64,000 nucleotides of DNA from Sphingobacterium sp. N143 (GCF_030325625.1 NZ_JACAIS010000009.1:124001-188000); one strand, 5' to 3'. Numbered from the stretch's first letter, positions 32,831 through 42,550 are shown. Numbers and translations are program-made. Notes: generated from the sequence alone by a model not told the origin.

Positions 32831-32864
32831 AAAAAAGCAGACAACTCAGGTTGTCTGCTTTTTT
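32831..32864. terminator. Bidirectional terminator after gcvT
   Basis: AAAAAAGCAGACAAC pairs with GTTGTCTGCTTTTTT around TCAG. It serves gcvT (+) and the convergent rhodanese operon (-), whose last gene stops at its edge. Confidence 0.92.
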
Positions 32865-33106
32865 TATTTCTTCTTTTCTTTTATCTGCTTTGCTGCATAT
32901 TGCTGTTTTTTTTCACGGTCCTTCTCTTGAATAATTACCTTTATTCTTTTGCTCAAAACCACTTTAAGGTAAATCAAAACGACCAAAAATGCGATAGACA
33001 GCCCAGTTACCAGCATATTTCCAGCTTTATATCCCTCAAACCCACAATAAGCCAAAAAAACAATGGCCAAATTCAATACGATATTCAGTATAAAATATTT
33101 TGTCAT
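32864..33106 (-). CDS. Small two-helix membrane protein
   Basis: An 80-aa protein with two hydrophobic helices (about residues 4-24 and 30-50) and a strongly basic C-terminal tail (KKQQYAAKQIKEKKK). I do not recognise the family with confidence; DUF6358 is a possibility. It begins 1 nt after the preceding gene of the rhodanese operon. Confidence 0.72.
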   Translation of the reverse strand: MTKYFILNIVLNLAIVFLAYCGFEGYKAGNMLVTGLSIAFLVVLIYLKVVLSKRIKVIIQEKDREKKQQYAAKQIKEKKK

Positions 33107-33107
33107 A

Positions 33108-33404
33108 TTACTTTTTCATTAATCCCAATACGCGCTGTCTCCACACAAAAAAATAAAAAATTCCACCAATAATGTTGAACAGCACAATTGCCAAAGCCAT
33201 CAATATTCTTTCTCCGTTAGCAATTGTTCGGGAAAGCATGATTTCACGTAATGCAAGAATAACCCACAAAAGTGACAATAAGATGGAAAGACTACCTAAT
33301 ATTGGAAAAATACCCAGATTAAAAAATCGGGCTAATATAGCGACGATATAAAAAGCAAGACTAAACAAGAAAGCTTGCTTAGTCTGATGCTCCAAATTCT
33401 TCAT
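33108..33404 (-). CDS. Small three-helix membrane protein
   Basis: A 98-aa protein with three hydrophobic helices, about residues 12-28, 33-52 and 65-88, ending in a basic segment (WRQRVLGLMKK). Arg and Gly residues lie between helices, which could place the protein in the inner membrane. The family is not recognised. It lies 1 nt from both neighbours, so it is in an operon with a rhodanese and another small membrane protein. Confidence 0.72.
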   Translation of the reverse strand: MKNLEHQTKQAFLFSLAFYIVAILARFFNLGIFPILGSLSILLSLLWVILALREIMLSRTIANGERILMALAIVLFNIIGGIFYFFVWRQRVLGLMKK

Positions 33405-33405
33405 A

Positions 33406-33720
33406 TTAATAAACGTCTAACTCCGGATCGATTTCTTCTTTCCAAGCTAAAATACCGCCTTTCAGATTGGCAAGATTGTCAAAACCCTGCTGCTCCAATA
33501 ACATGATTGCTTGCGCGGAACGTTTTCCAGAACGGCACTGCACGATAACAGGTTTATCTTTAGCAATTTTATCTGCCTCAATCAAGATTCCTGAAAGCGG
33601 GATATTCAGTCCGTCCAGATTTGAAACTTCATATTCAAATGGCTCACGAACATCAATCAACTGAAAATCTTCGTTATTATCGATTTTATTTTTTAACTCT
33701 TGTACAGATACTTCTTTCAT
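33406..33720 (-). CDS. Rhodanese-like domain protein
   Basis: A 104-aa single rhodanese domain from the ATG at 33720 (MKEVSVQELK). The active-site loop is CRSGKRSAQA with its catalytic Cys in VIVQCRSGKR; the LIDVREPFEYEVSN segment is the other family motif. Likely activity is sulfur transfer to a thiophilic acceptor in the cytoplasm. The start at 33759 is rejected because the -7 element at 33739-33746 lies within that extension. It is the first gene of an operon with two small membrane proteins. Confidence 0.9.
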   Translation of the reverse strand: MKEVSVQELKNKIDNNEDFQLIDVREPFEYEVSNLDGLNIPLSGILIEADKIAKDKPVIVQCRSGKRSAQAIMLLEQQGFDNLANLKGGILAWKEEIDPELDVY

Positions 33721-33738
33721 TGTCAAATAATTTATATT

Positions 33739-33746
33739 CAAACTTA
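33739..33746 (-). promoter_or_regulatory. -7 promoter element for the rhodanese operon
   Basis: Minus-strand TAAGTTTG matches TAnnTTTG, 18 nt before the ATG at 33720. Confidence 0.6.
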
Positions 33747-33784
33747 GATAAATTTGCATTTATATCCAATTATAATTGCATTGG

Positions 33785-33806
33785 TATATACATGCGAATG
33801 TATATA
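33785..33806. repeat. 9-bp inverted repeat upstream of the rhodanese operon
   Basis: TATATACAT (33785-33793) and ATGTATATA (33798-33806) are exact complements with GCGA between. It lies upstream of the -7 element and could be an operator, though AT-rich symmetry can arise by chance. Confidence 0.4.
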
Positions 33807-34113
33807 TTTTTAATACTTGATTTGCTATTCAATCCTATCGATATGCTTTTTGCTCTGATTTGAACTTAAATTCTGATGAGTGGAAGAAAAGCTGCAATAA
33901 AAGGGATTATGACAAGAAACAGCTTATTTCATTAAATTTACCACTTAAATCCTTATCTTCATCCGGTTTTACTAAGCTTTAAGTGAAATACTCCTGTTCA
34001 AAAAATACAAAGACGGGTAACACCAAGTAACATGGTCCATTTTAATAAAGCAAAGATAAGTTCAACGAGCTCATTTATATCAGGAGAATCGATATTTTAA
34101 TAATTATTTGCAT

Positions 34114-35418
34114 ATGAAATCACTACCTCAAATATTCTTAACCTCATTCTGCATCTTATTGTCAATTCTCGCTAATGGACAACAGGTCATTTCTACTCTA
34201 GAACGCCAACATGCTGAACGGATCCTCAACACCTTGGCTGCTGATGATATGCGGGGCAGGTCGGCCCTGACCAAGGATATCGAATCCGCGGCAGATTTTA
34301 TTGCTAATGAAATGAAAAGGATAGGCCTAATGCCTTATGCCGAACAAAATTATAGACAAACATTCCAGTTGGATAAGATTTCTCCAAAAAGGCTGTCCGC
34401 CTCTATAAATAAAAAAACTATTCCTGATGGGCATATCATTACGCTTGGAAATCATATTCACCTACAATGGGATAATAAAAGCCAGGTTAAGGTTGTCAAC
34501 ATCAAACCAGGGGATGACTTTTCTACGGTATTTAGGCAATATTCCTTATCCAAGGAGAATACACTTGTTCTTGTAGACCCTTCATTTGAAAATTATTTTT
34601 CCCGTTTTGGGCAAATGCTCAACGGGGCCAAATTTATTGAAGATTCCAATACACAGAAACCTTCCATTGTTTATATTTTGACCAAGGAAAATCCTAAAAC
34701 CTTTGAAATCCATATGGAGAGGGAAATTCAACGGTTTCCACTATTCAATGTTGCCGGAATAATTCCTGGTAAAAGTAAACCTGAAGAATATGTTATCTTT
34801 TCAGGCCATTATGATCATATCGGTATTTTGCCAAGTGTTGGTCAGGATTCCATTGCGAATGGTGCTGATGACGACGCCTCTGGCGTAACGGCTATGTTGA
34901 CTTTGGCAGAATACTACAAGAAGCAGAATAATAATGAAAGGACACTTATTTTTGTTGCCTTTACAGCAGAAGAACTTGGCATGTATGGCTCAAAATACTT
35001 TTCCAATCATATCAATGCGGACCAGGTGGTCGCAATGATCAATATGGAGATGATCGGGAAAGATTCCAAATTTGGTCCTAACACGGTATATATTACGGGT
35101 TATGATCAGTCAAATCTAGGTAAATTAATGCAAGAGAATCTTGAAAACACCAATTTCCGTTTTTATCCAGACCCTTATATTAAACAAAATCTTTTTTATA
35201 GAAGTGACAATGCGGTACTTGCTGCAAAGGGGGTTCCAGCACATTCATTTTCTACGTCACAAATGGATAAGGATGAACTTTATCACACGGTGAAGGATGA
35301 AGTGTCCACATTGAACATTCAAAATATTGTTTCCAGTATTGAAGCCATTGCCATTGGTGCCGCTGGAATTGTGGAAGGCAAACAGACCCCCTCCCGTGTA
35401 GAAAAACTGAAAGATTAA
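34114..35418 (+). CDS. M28 family zinc metallopeptidase, secreted
   Basis: An aminopeptidase-type enzyme of 434 aa with a signal peptide (MKSLPQIFLTSFCILLSILA, cleaved near 22), probably periplasmic or surface-exposed. The zinc-site pattern is present: SGHYDHIG near residue 232, NGADDDASGVTAML near 249, and FTAEELGMYGSKYF near 288 with the catalytic Glu-Glu; the last ligand lies near FSTSQMDKDELYHTVKDE. About 100 residues before the peptidase core form a PA-like or lid domain. The ATG at 34114 is preferred over an in-frame TTG two codons earlier. Confidence 0.92.
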   Translation: MKSLPQIFLTSFCILLSILANGQQVISTLERQHAERILNTLAADDMRGRSALTKDIESAADFIANEMKRIGLMPYAEQNYRQTFQLDKISPKRLSASINKKTIPDGHIITLGNHIHLQWDNKSQVKVVNIKPGDDFSTVFRQYSLSKENTLVLVDPSFENYFSRFGQMLNGAKFIEDSNTQKPSIVYILTKENPKTFEIHMEREIQRFPLFNVAGIIPGKSKPEEYVIFSGHYDHIGILPSVGQDSIANGADDDASGVTAMLTLAEYYKKQNNNERTLIFVAFTAEELGMYGSKYFSNHINADQVVAMINMEMIGKDSKFGPNTVYITGYDQSNLGKLMQENLENTNFRFYPDPYIKQNLFYRSDNAVLAAKGVPAHSFSTSQMDKDELYHTVKDEVSTLNIQNIVSSIEAIAIGAAGIVEGKQTPSRVEKLKD

Positions 35419-35910
35419 CTAGATTTTATCAATCTCCTTCTGCATGACATAGTCATTCAGGACATAGTCATAATAAGGAGTATCAAGCGTATCAGTGACA
35501 AAAAATCCCTGCTTCAAATAAAAATGGTAAGCAGGGTTGTATCTATTGACATTAAGCTCTAAAATACCTTTTCCTTTTGCATGCGCTTTCTCGGCTGCAA
35601 AATCAATCATTGCCTTTCCAAAGCCTTTCCCTTGTACATGGGGCATCAAATAGAGCTTTTCTATACGAAGTTTATTCTCAAATGTTTTCAGTGCGACAAA
35701 ACCTTGGGCAACACCTTCTTCTTTCAAAATATAGAAAAACTGACCATTAACCATGCTTTCTGCAAGTCCCTCGATGCTATAGCTTTTTTCAAGCATAAAA
35801 TCGATCTGGTCCTTTGACAAGATATCCCCATAGGCATCTGGCCAAATGATATAGGCCATATTGGAAATGCTCCGGATATCAGTCTGTTCTGCTAATGCTA
35901 TTGTTATCAT
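35419..35910 (-). CDS. GNAT family N-acetyltransferase
   Basis: A 163-aa acetyltransferase. The acetyl-CoA loop is LMPHVQGKGFGKAMIDFA near residue 91; the C-terminal YNPAYHFYLKQGFFV is also typical. Substrate unknown. It is the last gene of the secA operon and overlaps the end of the preceding unknown gene by 4 nt. Confidence 0.9.
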   Translation of the reverse strand: MITIALAEQTDIRSISNMAYIIWPDAYGDILSKDQIDFMLEKSYSIEGLAESMVNGQFFYILKEEGVAQGFVALKTFENKLRIEKLYLMPHVQGKGFGKAMIDFAAEKAHAKGKGILELNVNRYNPAYHFYLKQGFFVTDTLDTPYYDYVLNDYVMQKEIDKI

Positions 35911-36479
35911 GAAGTCTTCTCTCCTATTAAAATATATTTCGAATGGGAAAATTCAAGTACAAATAAGCCATCCTTTTCTGTTTGGTAACTTTTGTCAGTG
36001 ACTCTCTTTAGTCCGCTATGTGCTATTGCCTGTCCTTGACCATCCACTTGAATCTCCTCGCCCTTAGGTTTCCATTTGGTAAAACCTGTTTTGACAAAAA
36101 AATACCGCATCCCTTTTGAGAACAGCGCAATATTCATCTGGTCTAAATATGGGATATAAAGTCCTATATCAATCTGATCGGTTACAATATTGACGGCTTT
36201 ATACTGATGATCAATAAGATATTCTATCGCGGATCGAAGGAAATCTGTTTGGTAGGTAATCACTTTGAGGTTTTCCTGCGCCTGATTAATGGATCCCTGC
36301 GTAAAAACAATATCGAATTTATACCCACGTGCCTCCAATATATCTATGCTCTTTTCTTCAATGACAATTGTTGGGCTCCATTCCAACAATTGCCCAAAAT
36401 CTTCCTCACCGACAAGAAATAGGTCCTCAATAAGTAAAGCGGGCTCCTGATTTTCCCTGACGATGTGATGTGATGACAT
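35907..36479 (-). CDS. Protein of unknown function, possible thiamine-pyrophosphokinase relative
   Basis: A 190-aa cytoplasmic protein starting MSSHHIVRENQEPALLIED, with LLEWSPTIVI near residue 32 and NIVTDQIDIGLYIPYLDQ near 98. I recall related Bacteroidota proteins labelled thiamine pyrophosphokinase, but the usual nucleotide-binding GD.DS pattern is not apparent, so it may be a degenerate relative or a separate family. It lies 10 nt after an M20 peptidase gene and overlaps the next GNAT gene by 4 nt. Confidence 0.6.
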   Translation of the reverse strand: MSSHHIVRENQEPALLIEDLFLVGEEDFGQLLEWSPTIVIEEKSIDILEARGYKFDIVFTQGSINQAQENLKVITYQTDFLRSAIEYLIDHQYKAVNIVTDQIDIGLYIPYLDQMNIALFSKGMRYFFVKTGFTKWKPKGEEIQVDGQGQAIAHSGLKRVTDKSYQTEKDGLFVLEFSHSKYILIGEKTS

Positions 36480-36489
36480 GTGCTATGAT

Positions 36490-37680
36490 TTAGTATCCGA
36501 GTCTACGTAGAGTGACATAAGCCATTAATCCGGTACTAATTTCAAGAGAGGCTTCATCTACATCAAAAGTAGGTGTGTGCACCGCTGAGGAAATGCCTTT
36601 GGCGATATTGCCGGTACCTAAACGATAAAAACAAGCATTTATCTCTTGTGAATAGTAAGAAAAATCTTCTGCTGCTGGCCAAAGATCCAAATCGACCACG
36701 TTATCTTTTCCAAGATATTCTTCAGCAAAAGTACGTGCATTTTTGGTAAGTTCCGGATCATTGATCAGAAATGGATAACCTTTGCACACCTCAAATTCAC
36801 AGGTTGCTCCCATACTTTCAGCAATACCTACAGCCATTTTCACCATTTTATCATGTGCTTCGGCACGCCATTGCTCATTAAACGTACGGAATGTTCCTTC
36901 TAAATACACTTGATCTGGGACAATATTAGTTGCTCCATTGGCAATAATCTTACCGAAGGACAGTACCGTTGGGATCCGTGGATCTGCAAATCGACTGGCA
37001 ATCTGCTGCAAGGCCGTGATGATATGAGCTGTAATAACAATAGGATCAATATTTTGGTGGGGATGAGCACCATGCCCTCCTCTTCCTTTGACAGTCATAA
37101 ACAGTTCATCACAGGAAGCCATGTATTTTCCTTCTCGAAAGCCAACTTTTCCTACCTCAATAAAAGGCATAACATGTTGGCCGATTATTGCTGAAGGGGC
37201 CGGATTTTGTAAAACGCCCTCTTTTATCATCAAAGAAGCTCCGCCCGGCAAGCGTTCTTCACCAGGTTGAAAAATCAGCTTCACAGTCCCCCCATACTCC
37301 GCTCTTAAGCTATTTAATATCTTAGCCGTTCCCAAAAGCGAGGCGGTATGCACATCATGTCCACAGGCATGCATAACTCCGGGGTTATTTGAACCATATG
37401 AGCGCCCTTCGACCTCTTGGATTGGCAGAGCATCCATATCTGCACGCAAAGCAACGACTTCATCCGAAGGTAGATCGCCTTTGATTAATGCTACAATACC
37501 TGTATCTGCTTTAGTCTCATAGGGTATCCCCAATTCTTCCAGCTGAGATTTTACAAACGCGGAAGTATTATATTCTTTAAAGGACAGTTCTGGATTCTGA
37601 TGAAGATGTCTACGGTTGGTGACCGTATCTTCAAAATATTGATGAGCTAAGGCCAGGACTTTTTCTTTCGTACTTGCCAT
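36490..37680 (-). CDS. M20 family amidohydrolase
   Basis: A 396-aa metal-dependent hydrolase of the IAA-amino-acid/hippurate group. Metal residues are seen in MHACGHDVHTASLLG near residue 102, PGEERLPGGASLMI near 140 and AAEDFSYYSQ near 352. HMVK-like dimer-domain strands lie between. The substrate is likely an N-acyl amino acid or a peptide-derived amide. It follows the SPOR-domain gene by 12 nt in the secA operon. Confidence 0.92.
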   Translation of the reverse strand: MASTKEKVLALAHQYFEDTVTNRRHLHQNPELSFKEYNTSAFVKSQLEELGIPYETKADTGIVALIKGDLPSDEVVALRADMDALPIQEVEGRSYGSNNPGVMHACGHDVHTASLLGTAKILNSLRAEYGGTVKLIFQPGEERLPGGASLMIKEGVLQNPAPSAIIGQHVMPFIEVGKVGFREGKYMASCDELFMTVKGRGGHGAHPHQNIDPIVITAHIITALQQIASRFADPRIPTVLSFGKIIANGATNIVPDQVYLEGTFRTFNEQWRAEAHDKMVKMAVGIAESMGATCEFEVCKGYPFLINDPELTKNARTFAEEYLGKDNVVDLDLWPAAEDFSYYSQEINACFYRLGTGNIAKGISSAVHTPTFDVDEASLEISTGLMAYVTLRRLGY

Positions 37681-37692
37681 AAGGTTGATAAT

Positions 37693-38151
37693 TTATTGAT
37701 AGACAAAAACGTTCTCGGAAAATACAAAAACGTTGCTAAAATATTGGCGCAGTTCGCGCATAAATGCATTTGCTTCAGAGCGGCTCCTAAAGTCCCCTAC
37801 TTTTACCCGATAATTGGGCTCATCATAGGTAATATAAGTATCAATATCTTTATACATGCTGCGGAAGCGCGTCTGTTCTGCAAAGGCTTGATTTCTACTG
37901 GATCCAGCAAAAATCTGTACACGGAAGCCCCTTACCTTCACTCGGGTCGCCGCTGAACGGACGACCGGTTTAGTAGGCACCACTATGGGTTTGCTTTCGA
38001 CAGGATTGATTCCCATAGCTGCTCTAAAATTCTGAAGTTGTGTAATCAAAGAATCTTTGGTCACGAGCACTCCGCCCTTTTCTTGTGCATTTACCTGAAC
38101 AATCATCAATAACACAAGTACATGTATGAAAATCAATCCTCTCTTCAGCAT
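37693..38151 (-). CDS. SPOR-domain exported protein
   Basis: A 152-aa protein with a signal peptide (MLKRGLIFIHVLVLLMIVQVNAQ) and a C-terminal SPOR domain (about residues 74-150) with VRGFRVQIFAGSSRNQAFAEQ and YRVKVGDFRSRSEANAFMREL. SPOR domains bind peptidoglycan stripped of stem peptides, often at the division site. It lies 20 nt after secA, suggesting a shared transcript. Confidence 0.9.
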   Translation of the reverse strand: MLKRGLIFIHVLVLLMIVQVNAQEKGGVLVTKDSLITQLQNFRAAMGINPVESKPIVVPTKPVVRSAATRVKVRGFRVQIFAGSSRNQAFAEQTRFRSMYKDIDTYITYDEPNYRVKVGDFRSRSEANAFMRELRQYFSNVFVFSENVFVYQ

Positions 38152-38171
38152 AGTTTAACCTTTCTCAACGA

Positions 38172-41100
38172 TTAGTTATTTGCGCCGTGGCAATTTTTAT
38201 ATTTTTTTCCTGAACCACAAGGACACTCATCATTGCGTCCAACAGTATTCTCATTACGAACCGGCTCCTTCGGTCCTTCGTTTACATCTTCATCACTCAC
38301 ACCTGTAGGAGAAACCAATTCAGCCTTGGTTTCAACAGTTTTCACTGGTGCTTGCTGTACTTGTCTTGACTGTAACGAAGTTGTTTCTTGACCCGGGATT
38401 TCTCCTTTGAAAATAAAGCTAATCACATCTTTATTCATTGAAGCCAACATGGATTTGAACAGATTGAAAGCTTCCATTTTGTAAATAATGATAGGATCCT
38501 TTTGTTCATAAACAGCATTTTGAACAGATTGTTTTAGATCATCCATTTCACGTAAATGTTCTTTCCAAGCTTCATCGATTAACGCTAATACAATACCTTT
38601 CTCAAATGCTTTGAACACTTCTTTACCATTGCTGTCGATCGCTTTCTTTAAGTTAGCTGAAACTTGGATACCACGAATACCATCTGTAAATGGAATAACG
38701 ACATTTTCAACCACTTGACCTCTTTCAGCATATACATTATTCAATACCGGAACTGTCAATGCACCAATAGCATCTATTTTGTGGTGATAGGCGTTGATGG
38801 CTTGATCAAAAAGGCGATCAGTCAATCCTTCAATCTTACCTTGGGCAAACTCTTCAGCTGTAATTTCTGGGGTAATTGCAAAAATACGGATGACTTCAAT
38901 CTGGAAATCCTCATAATTACCTTGTTCTTTAGCTTCTGCAACGATTTCCTCCGCAACATCAAAGATCATATTATTCAAATCCACATCTAAACGCTCACCA
39001 AATAAAGCATTTTTACGTTTTGAATAGATTACCGTACGCTGTGAGTTCATCACATCATCATATTCTAATAGGCGCTTACGGATACCAAAGTTATTTTCTT
39101 CAACTTTACGTTGTGCACGTTCGATAGACTTGGTCAACATGCTATGCTGCATGACCTCCCCTTCTTCAACCCCCATCTTGACCATGATGTTAGAGATTCT
39201 TTCTGAAGCAAATAAGCGCATTAAGTTGTCTTCTAAGGAAACAAAGAACTGAGAAGAACCTGGATCTCCCTGACGACCCGCACGACCACGCAACTGACGG
39301 TCGACACGACGCGACTCATGTCTCTCGGTACCAATAATTGCTAGACCACCGGCATTTTTAACGGCTTCAGTCAATTTAATATCTGTACCACGACCAGCCA
39401 TATTTGTAGCAATGGTTACCTGACCCGGACGACCTGCTTCAGCAACAATATCTGCTTCCTTTTGATGTAACTTAGCATTCAATACATTGTGCTTAATTTT
39501 ACGCAATTGAAGCATACGGCTCAATAATTCCGAGATCTCCACAGAAGTGGTACCAACCAATACGGGACGGCCCTGTTCTGTCAATCGCTGGATTTCTTCT
39601 GCTACAGCATTGTATTTTTCACGTGCGGTACGATAAATTAAATCTTGACGGTCCTCACGTTGAATACCTCGGTTTGTAGGAATTTCAACCACGTCCAGTT
39701 TATAAATTTCCCAGAGCTCTCCTGCCTCGGTTGAAGCTGTACCCGTCATTCCAGAAAGTTTATGGTACATCCGGAAATAGTTCTGTAAAGTAATCGTAGC
39801 ATAAGTCTGCGTGGCATCTTCTACTTTCACATTCTCTTTAGCTTCAATCGCCTGATGTAGGCCATCTGAGTAACGACGGCCATCCATGATACGGCCTGTT
39901 TGCTCATCTACAATTTTTACCTTTCCTTCATCAACAATATACTCTACATCATTTTCAAATAAGGTATAGGCCTTCAACAGCTGATTGATGGAATGGATAC
40001 GATCTGCTTTGATGGAATAATCCCGTAATAAGTCCTCTTTTTGAGCAGCTTTTTCTTCCAATGTTAATGAAGACTTTTCAATTTCTGCAATTTCAGTACC
40101 TACATCAGGTAAAATGAAGAATGAAGGATCTTCACCTGTTGCAGTAATTAGCTCAATACCTTTTTCTGTAAGCTCTACTTGATTATTCTTTTCATCGATG
40201 ACAAAATAAAGTTCTGCATCTACTTTAGGCATGTTTTTATTTTGTTCTTGCATGTAGTAGTTTTCTACTTTTTGCAAGATAGAACGATTGGCTCCTTCAC
40301 TCAGGAATTTAATCAGTGCTTTGTTTTTAGGTAATCCTCTATAGGCTCTCAATAAGGCCAGACCTCCACCTTCAACATCGGAGTCTCCAGCAGCTAATGC
40401 TTTTTTTGCCTCATTTAAGACAGTATTGATATAAGCTTTTTGTACATGTACCAAACGTTCGATACGTGGTTTCAACTGGTAGAACTCATGTTGATCTCCT
40501 CGTGGAATTGGTCCTGAAATAATCAATGGTGTACGCGCATCATCAATCAACACAGAGTCAACCTCATCGACCATCGCAAAGTGCAACTTACCCTGCACCA
40601 ATGCATCCGGAGTCTGAACCATATTATCCCGTAGATAATCAAAACCAAACTCATTGTTCGTACCATAAACAATATCAGATTGGTAAGCCTTACGACGTTG
40701 TGGTGAATTTGGTTGGTGCTTATCGATACAATCTACCGAAAGACCATGAAATTCAAATAAGGGAGCATTCCATTCGGAGTCACGACGGGCCAGATAATCA
40801 TTCACGGTAACGATATGTACTCCCTGCCCTGAAAGCGCATTTAAATAAGTTGGCAAAGTTCCAACCAATGTCTTACCCTCACCTGTTGCCATCTCGGCAA
40901 TTTTTCCACTATGAAGTACAATACCACCAATCAACTGGACATCATAATGAACCATATTCCATGTCACTTCGGTGCCTGCAGCCATCCATTTATTCTTCCA
41001 GATAGCTTTATCACCATTAATGATGACATTTGGTTTGTAAACAGCCAATTCTCGATCAAAATCGTTGGCCGTAACTTCTAATTCTTCGTTTTCGGTCAAA

Positions 41101-41459
41101 CGTCTTGAAGTTTCTTTAACCACAGCAAATGCTTCAGGTAAAATATCCTTCAATACCTCTTCTAACTTCTTGTCACGATCTTTAGACAATTTGTCTACTT
41201 GTTCGTATATAGAAGTTTTCTTCGCCATATCGTCCTCATCTTGATCAGCTTCGGCTTTAAGCGTATCAATTTCTTGGTCAATATCTGCTAGGTAATTCTT
41301 AATTCTTTCTTTGAAATCAACGGTCTTGGCACGTAACTCGTCATTGGTTAGATTTGAAAGCTTCTCATATTCAGCTTTGATTTGGTCTACCACAGGCTGA
41401 ATCCCCTTGATATCTCTCTCGGATTTACTTCCAAATAATTTACTTAAAAACTTTAACAT
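38172..41459 (-). CDS. secA: Preprotein translocase ATPase SecA
   Basis: The motor ATPase that drives proteins through SecYEG. At 1,095 aa it is about 200 longer than E. coli SecA, as usual in Bacteroidota, with extra sequence in the N-terminal motor region. The P-loop is ATGEGKTLVGTLP near residue 190, the DEAD box is MVDEVDSVLIDDARTPLIIS near 310, and motif VI is QLRGRAGRQGDPGSS near 725. The C-terminus carries the zinc-binding SEC-C motif CPCGSGKKYKNCHG, which contacts SecB and ribosomes. It heads a five-gene operon with SPOR, M20, unknown and GNAT genes. The upstream sequence has a TACTTTG near-match to the -7 consensus. Confidence 0.97.
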   Translation of the reverse strand: MLKFLSKLFGSKSERDIKGIQPVVDQIKAEYEKLSNLTNDELRAKTVDFKERIKNYLADIDQEIDTLKAEADQDEDDMAKKTSIYEQVDKLSKDRDKKLEEVLKDILPEAFAVVKETSRRLTENEELEVTANDFDRELAVYKPNVIINGDKAIWKNKWMAAGTEVTWNMVHYDVQLIGGIVLHSGKIAEMATGEGKTLVGTLPTYLNALSGQGVHIVTVNDYLARRDSEWNAPLFEFHGLSVDCIDKHQPNSPQRRKAYQSDIVYGTNNEFGFDYLRDNMVQTPDALVQGKLHFAMVDEVDSVLIDDARTPLIISGPIPRGDQHEFYQLKPRIERLVHVQKAYINTVLNEAKKALAAGDSDVEGGGLALLRAYRGLPKNKALIKFLSEGANRSILQKVENYYMQEQNKNMPKVDAELYFVIDEKNNQVELTEKGIELITATGEDPSFFILPDVGTEIAEIEKSSLTLEEKAAQKEDLLRDYSIKADRIHSINQLLKAYTLFENDVEYIVDEGKVKIVDEQTGRIMDGRRYSDGLHQAIEAKENVKVEDATQTYATITLQNYFRMYHKLSGMTGTASTEAGELWEIYKLDVVEIPTNRGIQREDRQDLIYRTAREKYNAVAEEIQRLTEQGRPVLVGTTSVEISELLSRMLQLRKIKHNVLNAKLHQKEADIVAEAGRPGQVTIATNMAGRGTDIKLTEAVKNAGGLAIIGTERHESRRVDRQLRGRAGRQGDPGSSQFFVSLEDNLMRLFASERISNIMVKMGVEEGEVMQHSMLTKSIERAQRKVEENNFGIRKRLLEYDDVMNSQRTVIYSKRKNALFGERLDVDLNNMIFDVAEEIVAEAKEQGNYEDFQIEVIRIFAITPEITAEEFAQGKIEGLTDRLFDQAINAYHHKIDAIGALTVPVLNNVYAERGQVVENVVIPFTDGIRGIQVSANLKKAIDSNGKEVFKAFEKGIVLALIDEAWKEHLREMDDLKQSVQNAVYEQKDPIIIYKMEAFNLFKSMLASMNKDVISFIFKGEIPGQETTSLQSRQVQQAPVKTVETKAELVSPTGVSDEDVNEGPKEPVRNENTVGRNDECPCGSGKKYKNCHGANN

Positions 41460-41680
41460 AATTTTTTTTCTATCTCAACTAAAGATGTTGTGCAATAATG
41501 ACTCCAAAGTAAAATTGCAGACAATTTGACACTAATCGGGCAAATTTAATTATTAGATATGATATCTAACAGCTTACCACTATTTTTTTTACGTTATTTT
41601 TTACATTGAGTATGGGCTTATTGAAATTATGAGGCTATATAACCATCTAACAAGGATAACATGTTTACCTCCTACTCCTG

Positions 41681-42550
41681 CTATGATAGAAACAGCCTTT
41701 TATTCGATTGTGGAATAAAACCCAATTCCTGTGCTTTTTCAAACATTTTAGTAATAGCATTCCGTCCTTCAGCCCCCAGTGCAATAGAATATTGATTTAC
41801 ATACAGTTCAATATGTTTATACATCACTTCTTCACTCATTTCCTGTGCATGTTGACGAATGAAATCAAGTCCAGACTTGGGATTGGCAAAAGCAAACGCT
41901 ACGCTTTCTTTTAAAATCGTATTCAACGTATTTTTTATTTCCGTTGGCAGTGACCGTTTTACGACAATACCGCCAAGAGGAATCGGAAATTTTGTCGTTT
42001 TCTCCCAATATTCACCCAAATCAACAACCTTATACAAGCCTTTTTCAGCATAAGTAAAGCGGTTTTCATGAATAATCAATCCTAAATCAATCGAATTATT
42101 CAATAGAGCTTCTTCAATTTCTGAAAAAACCAGCTCTACTTTATTGGATAGCTCCGGAAATGCCAGTCCAAGCAAAAAATTGGCCGTGGTATACCTTCCT
42201 GGATATCCGACTCTTAATTGGTCAAATTCGCCAAGATTTTCACCATTATTTAATTTCTCCTGAAGTATTTTCGCTAATTCAGGATCCTTTGTTATCAACA
42301 TGGGCCCCACACCAAAACCTAATGCACTCCCAGCATCCAAAAGTTCATAATCCTCAACGGCGTAGGCAAAGGCATGATAACTCAATTTGGTCATGTCAAG
42401 ATCACCTTGAAAAGCTTTCAGATTCAATGTTTCCACATCTTGATATTCAACAGCAAACTCCAATCCCTTGGTGTCAATTTTATGATGAATCAGGGCATCA
42501 AAAATAAATGTATCATTTGGGCATGGAGAAAACCCCAAAGTTAATTTCAT
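41681..42550 (-). CDS. mqnD: 1,4-dihydroxy-6-naphthoate synthase
   Basis: MqnD turns cyclic de-hypoxanthine futalosine into 1,4-dihydroxy-6-naphthoate in the futalosine route to menaquinone. The 289-aa sequence starts LTLGFSPCPNDTFIFDALIH, an MqnD/MqnA hallmark, then DMTKLSYHAFAYAVEDY near residue 58 and LGLIIHENRFTYAEKGL near 155. The call of MqnD over MqnA rests on LSYHAFAYAV and length; MqnA proteins are usually shorter. It stands alone here, and other mqn genes are not in the window. Confidence 0.9.
   Translation of the reverse strand: MKLTLGFSPCPNDTFIFDALIHHKIDTKGLEFAVEYQDVETLNLKAFQGDLDMTKLSYHAFAYAVEDYELLDAGSALGFGVGPMLITKDPELAKILQEKLNNGENLGEFDQLRVGYPGRYTTANFLLGLAFPELSNKVELVFSEIEEALLNNSIDLGLIIHENRFTYAEKGLYKVVDLGEYWEKTTKFPIPLGGIVVKRSLPTEIKNTLNTILKESVAFAFANPKSGLDFIRQHAQEMSEEVMYKHIELYVNQYSIALGAEGRNAITKMFEKAQELGFIPQSNKRLFLS

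Larger units (their letters stand above)
33721..34113. other. Intergenic region between the rhodanese operon and the M28 gene
   Basis: A 393-nt AT-rich divergent spacer with no credible gene. It has a -7 element for the rhodanese operon at 33739-33746 and a 9-bp inverted repeat at 33785-33806. Nothing else is seen. Confidence 0.6.

Noticed and set aside
33785..33806. 9-bp AT-rich inverted repeat taken as an operator
   Set aside because: Kept only as a low-confidence repeat; AT-rich symmetry of this size is often due to chance.
42160..42507. 115-residue plus-strand frame antisense to mqnD
   Set aside because: It is a reverse-strand shadow of a solid gene, with no motif of its own.
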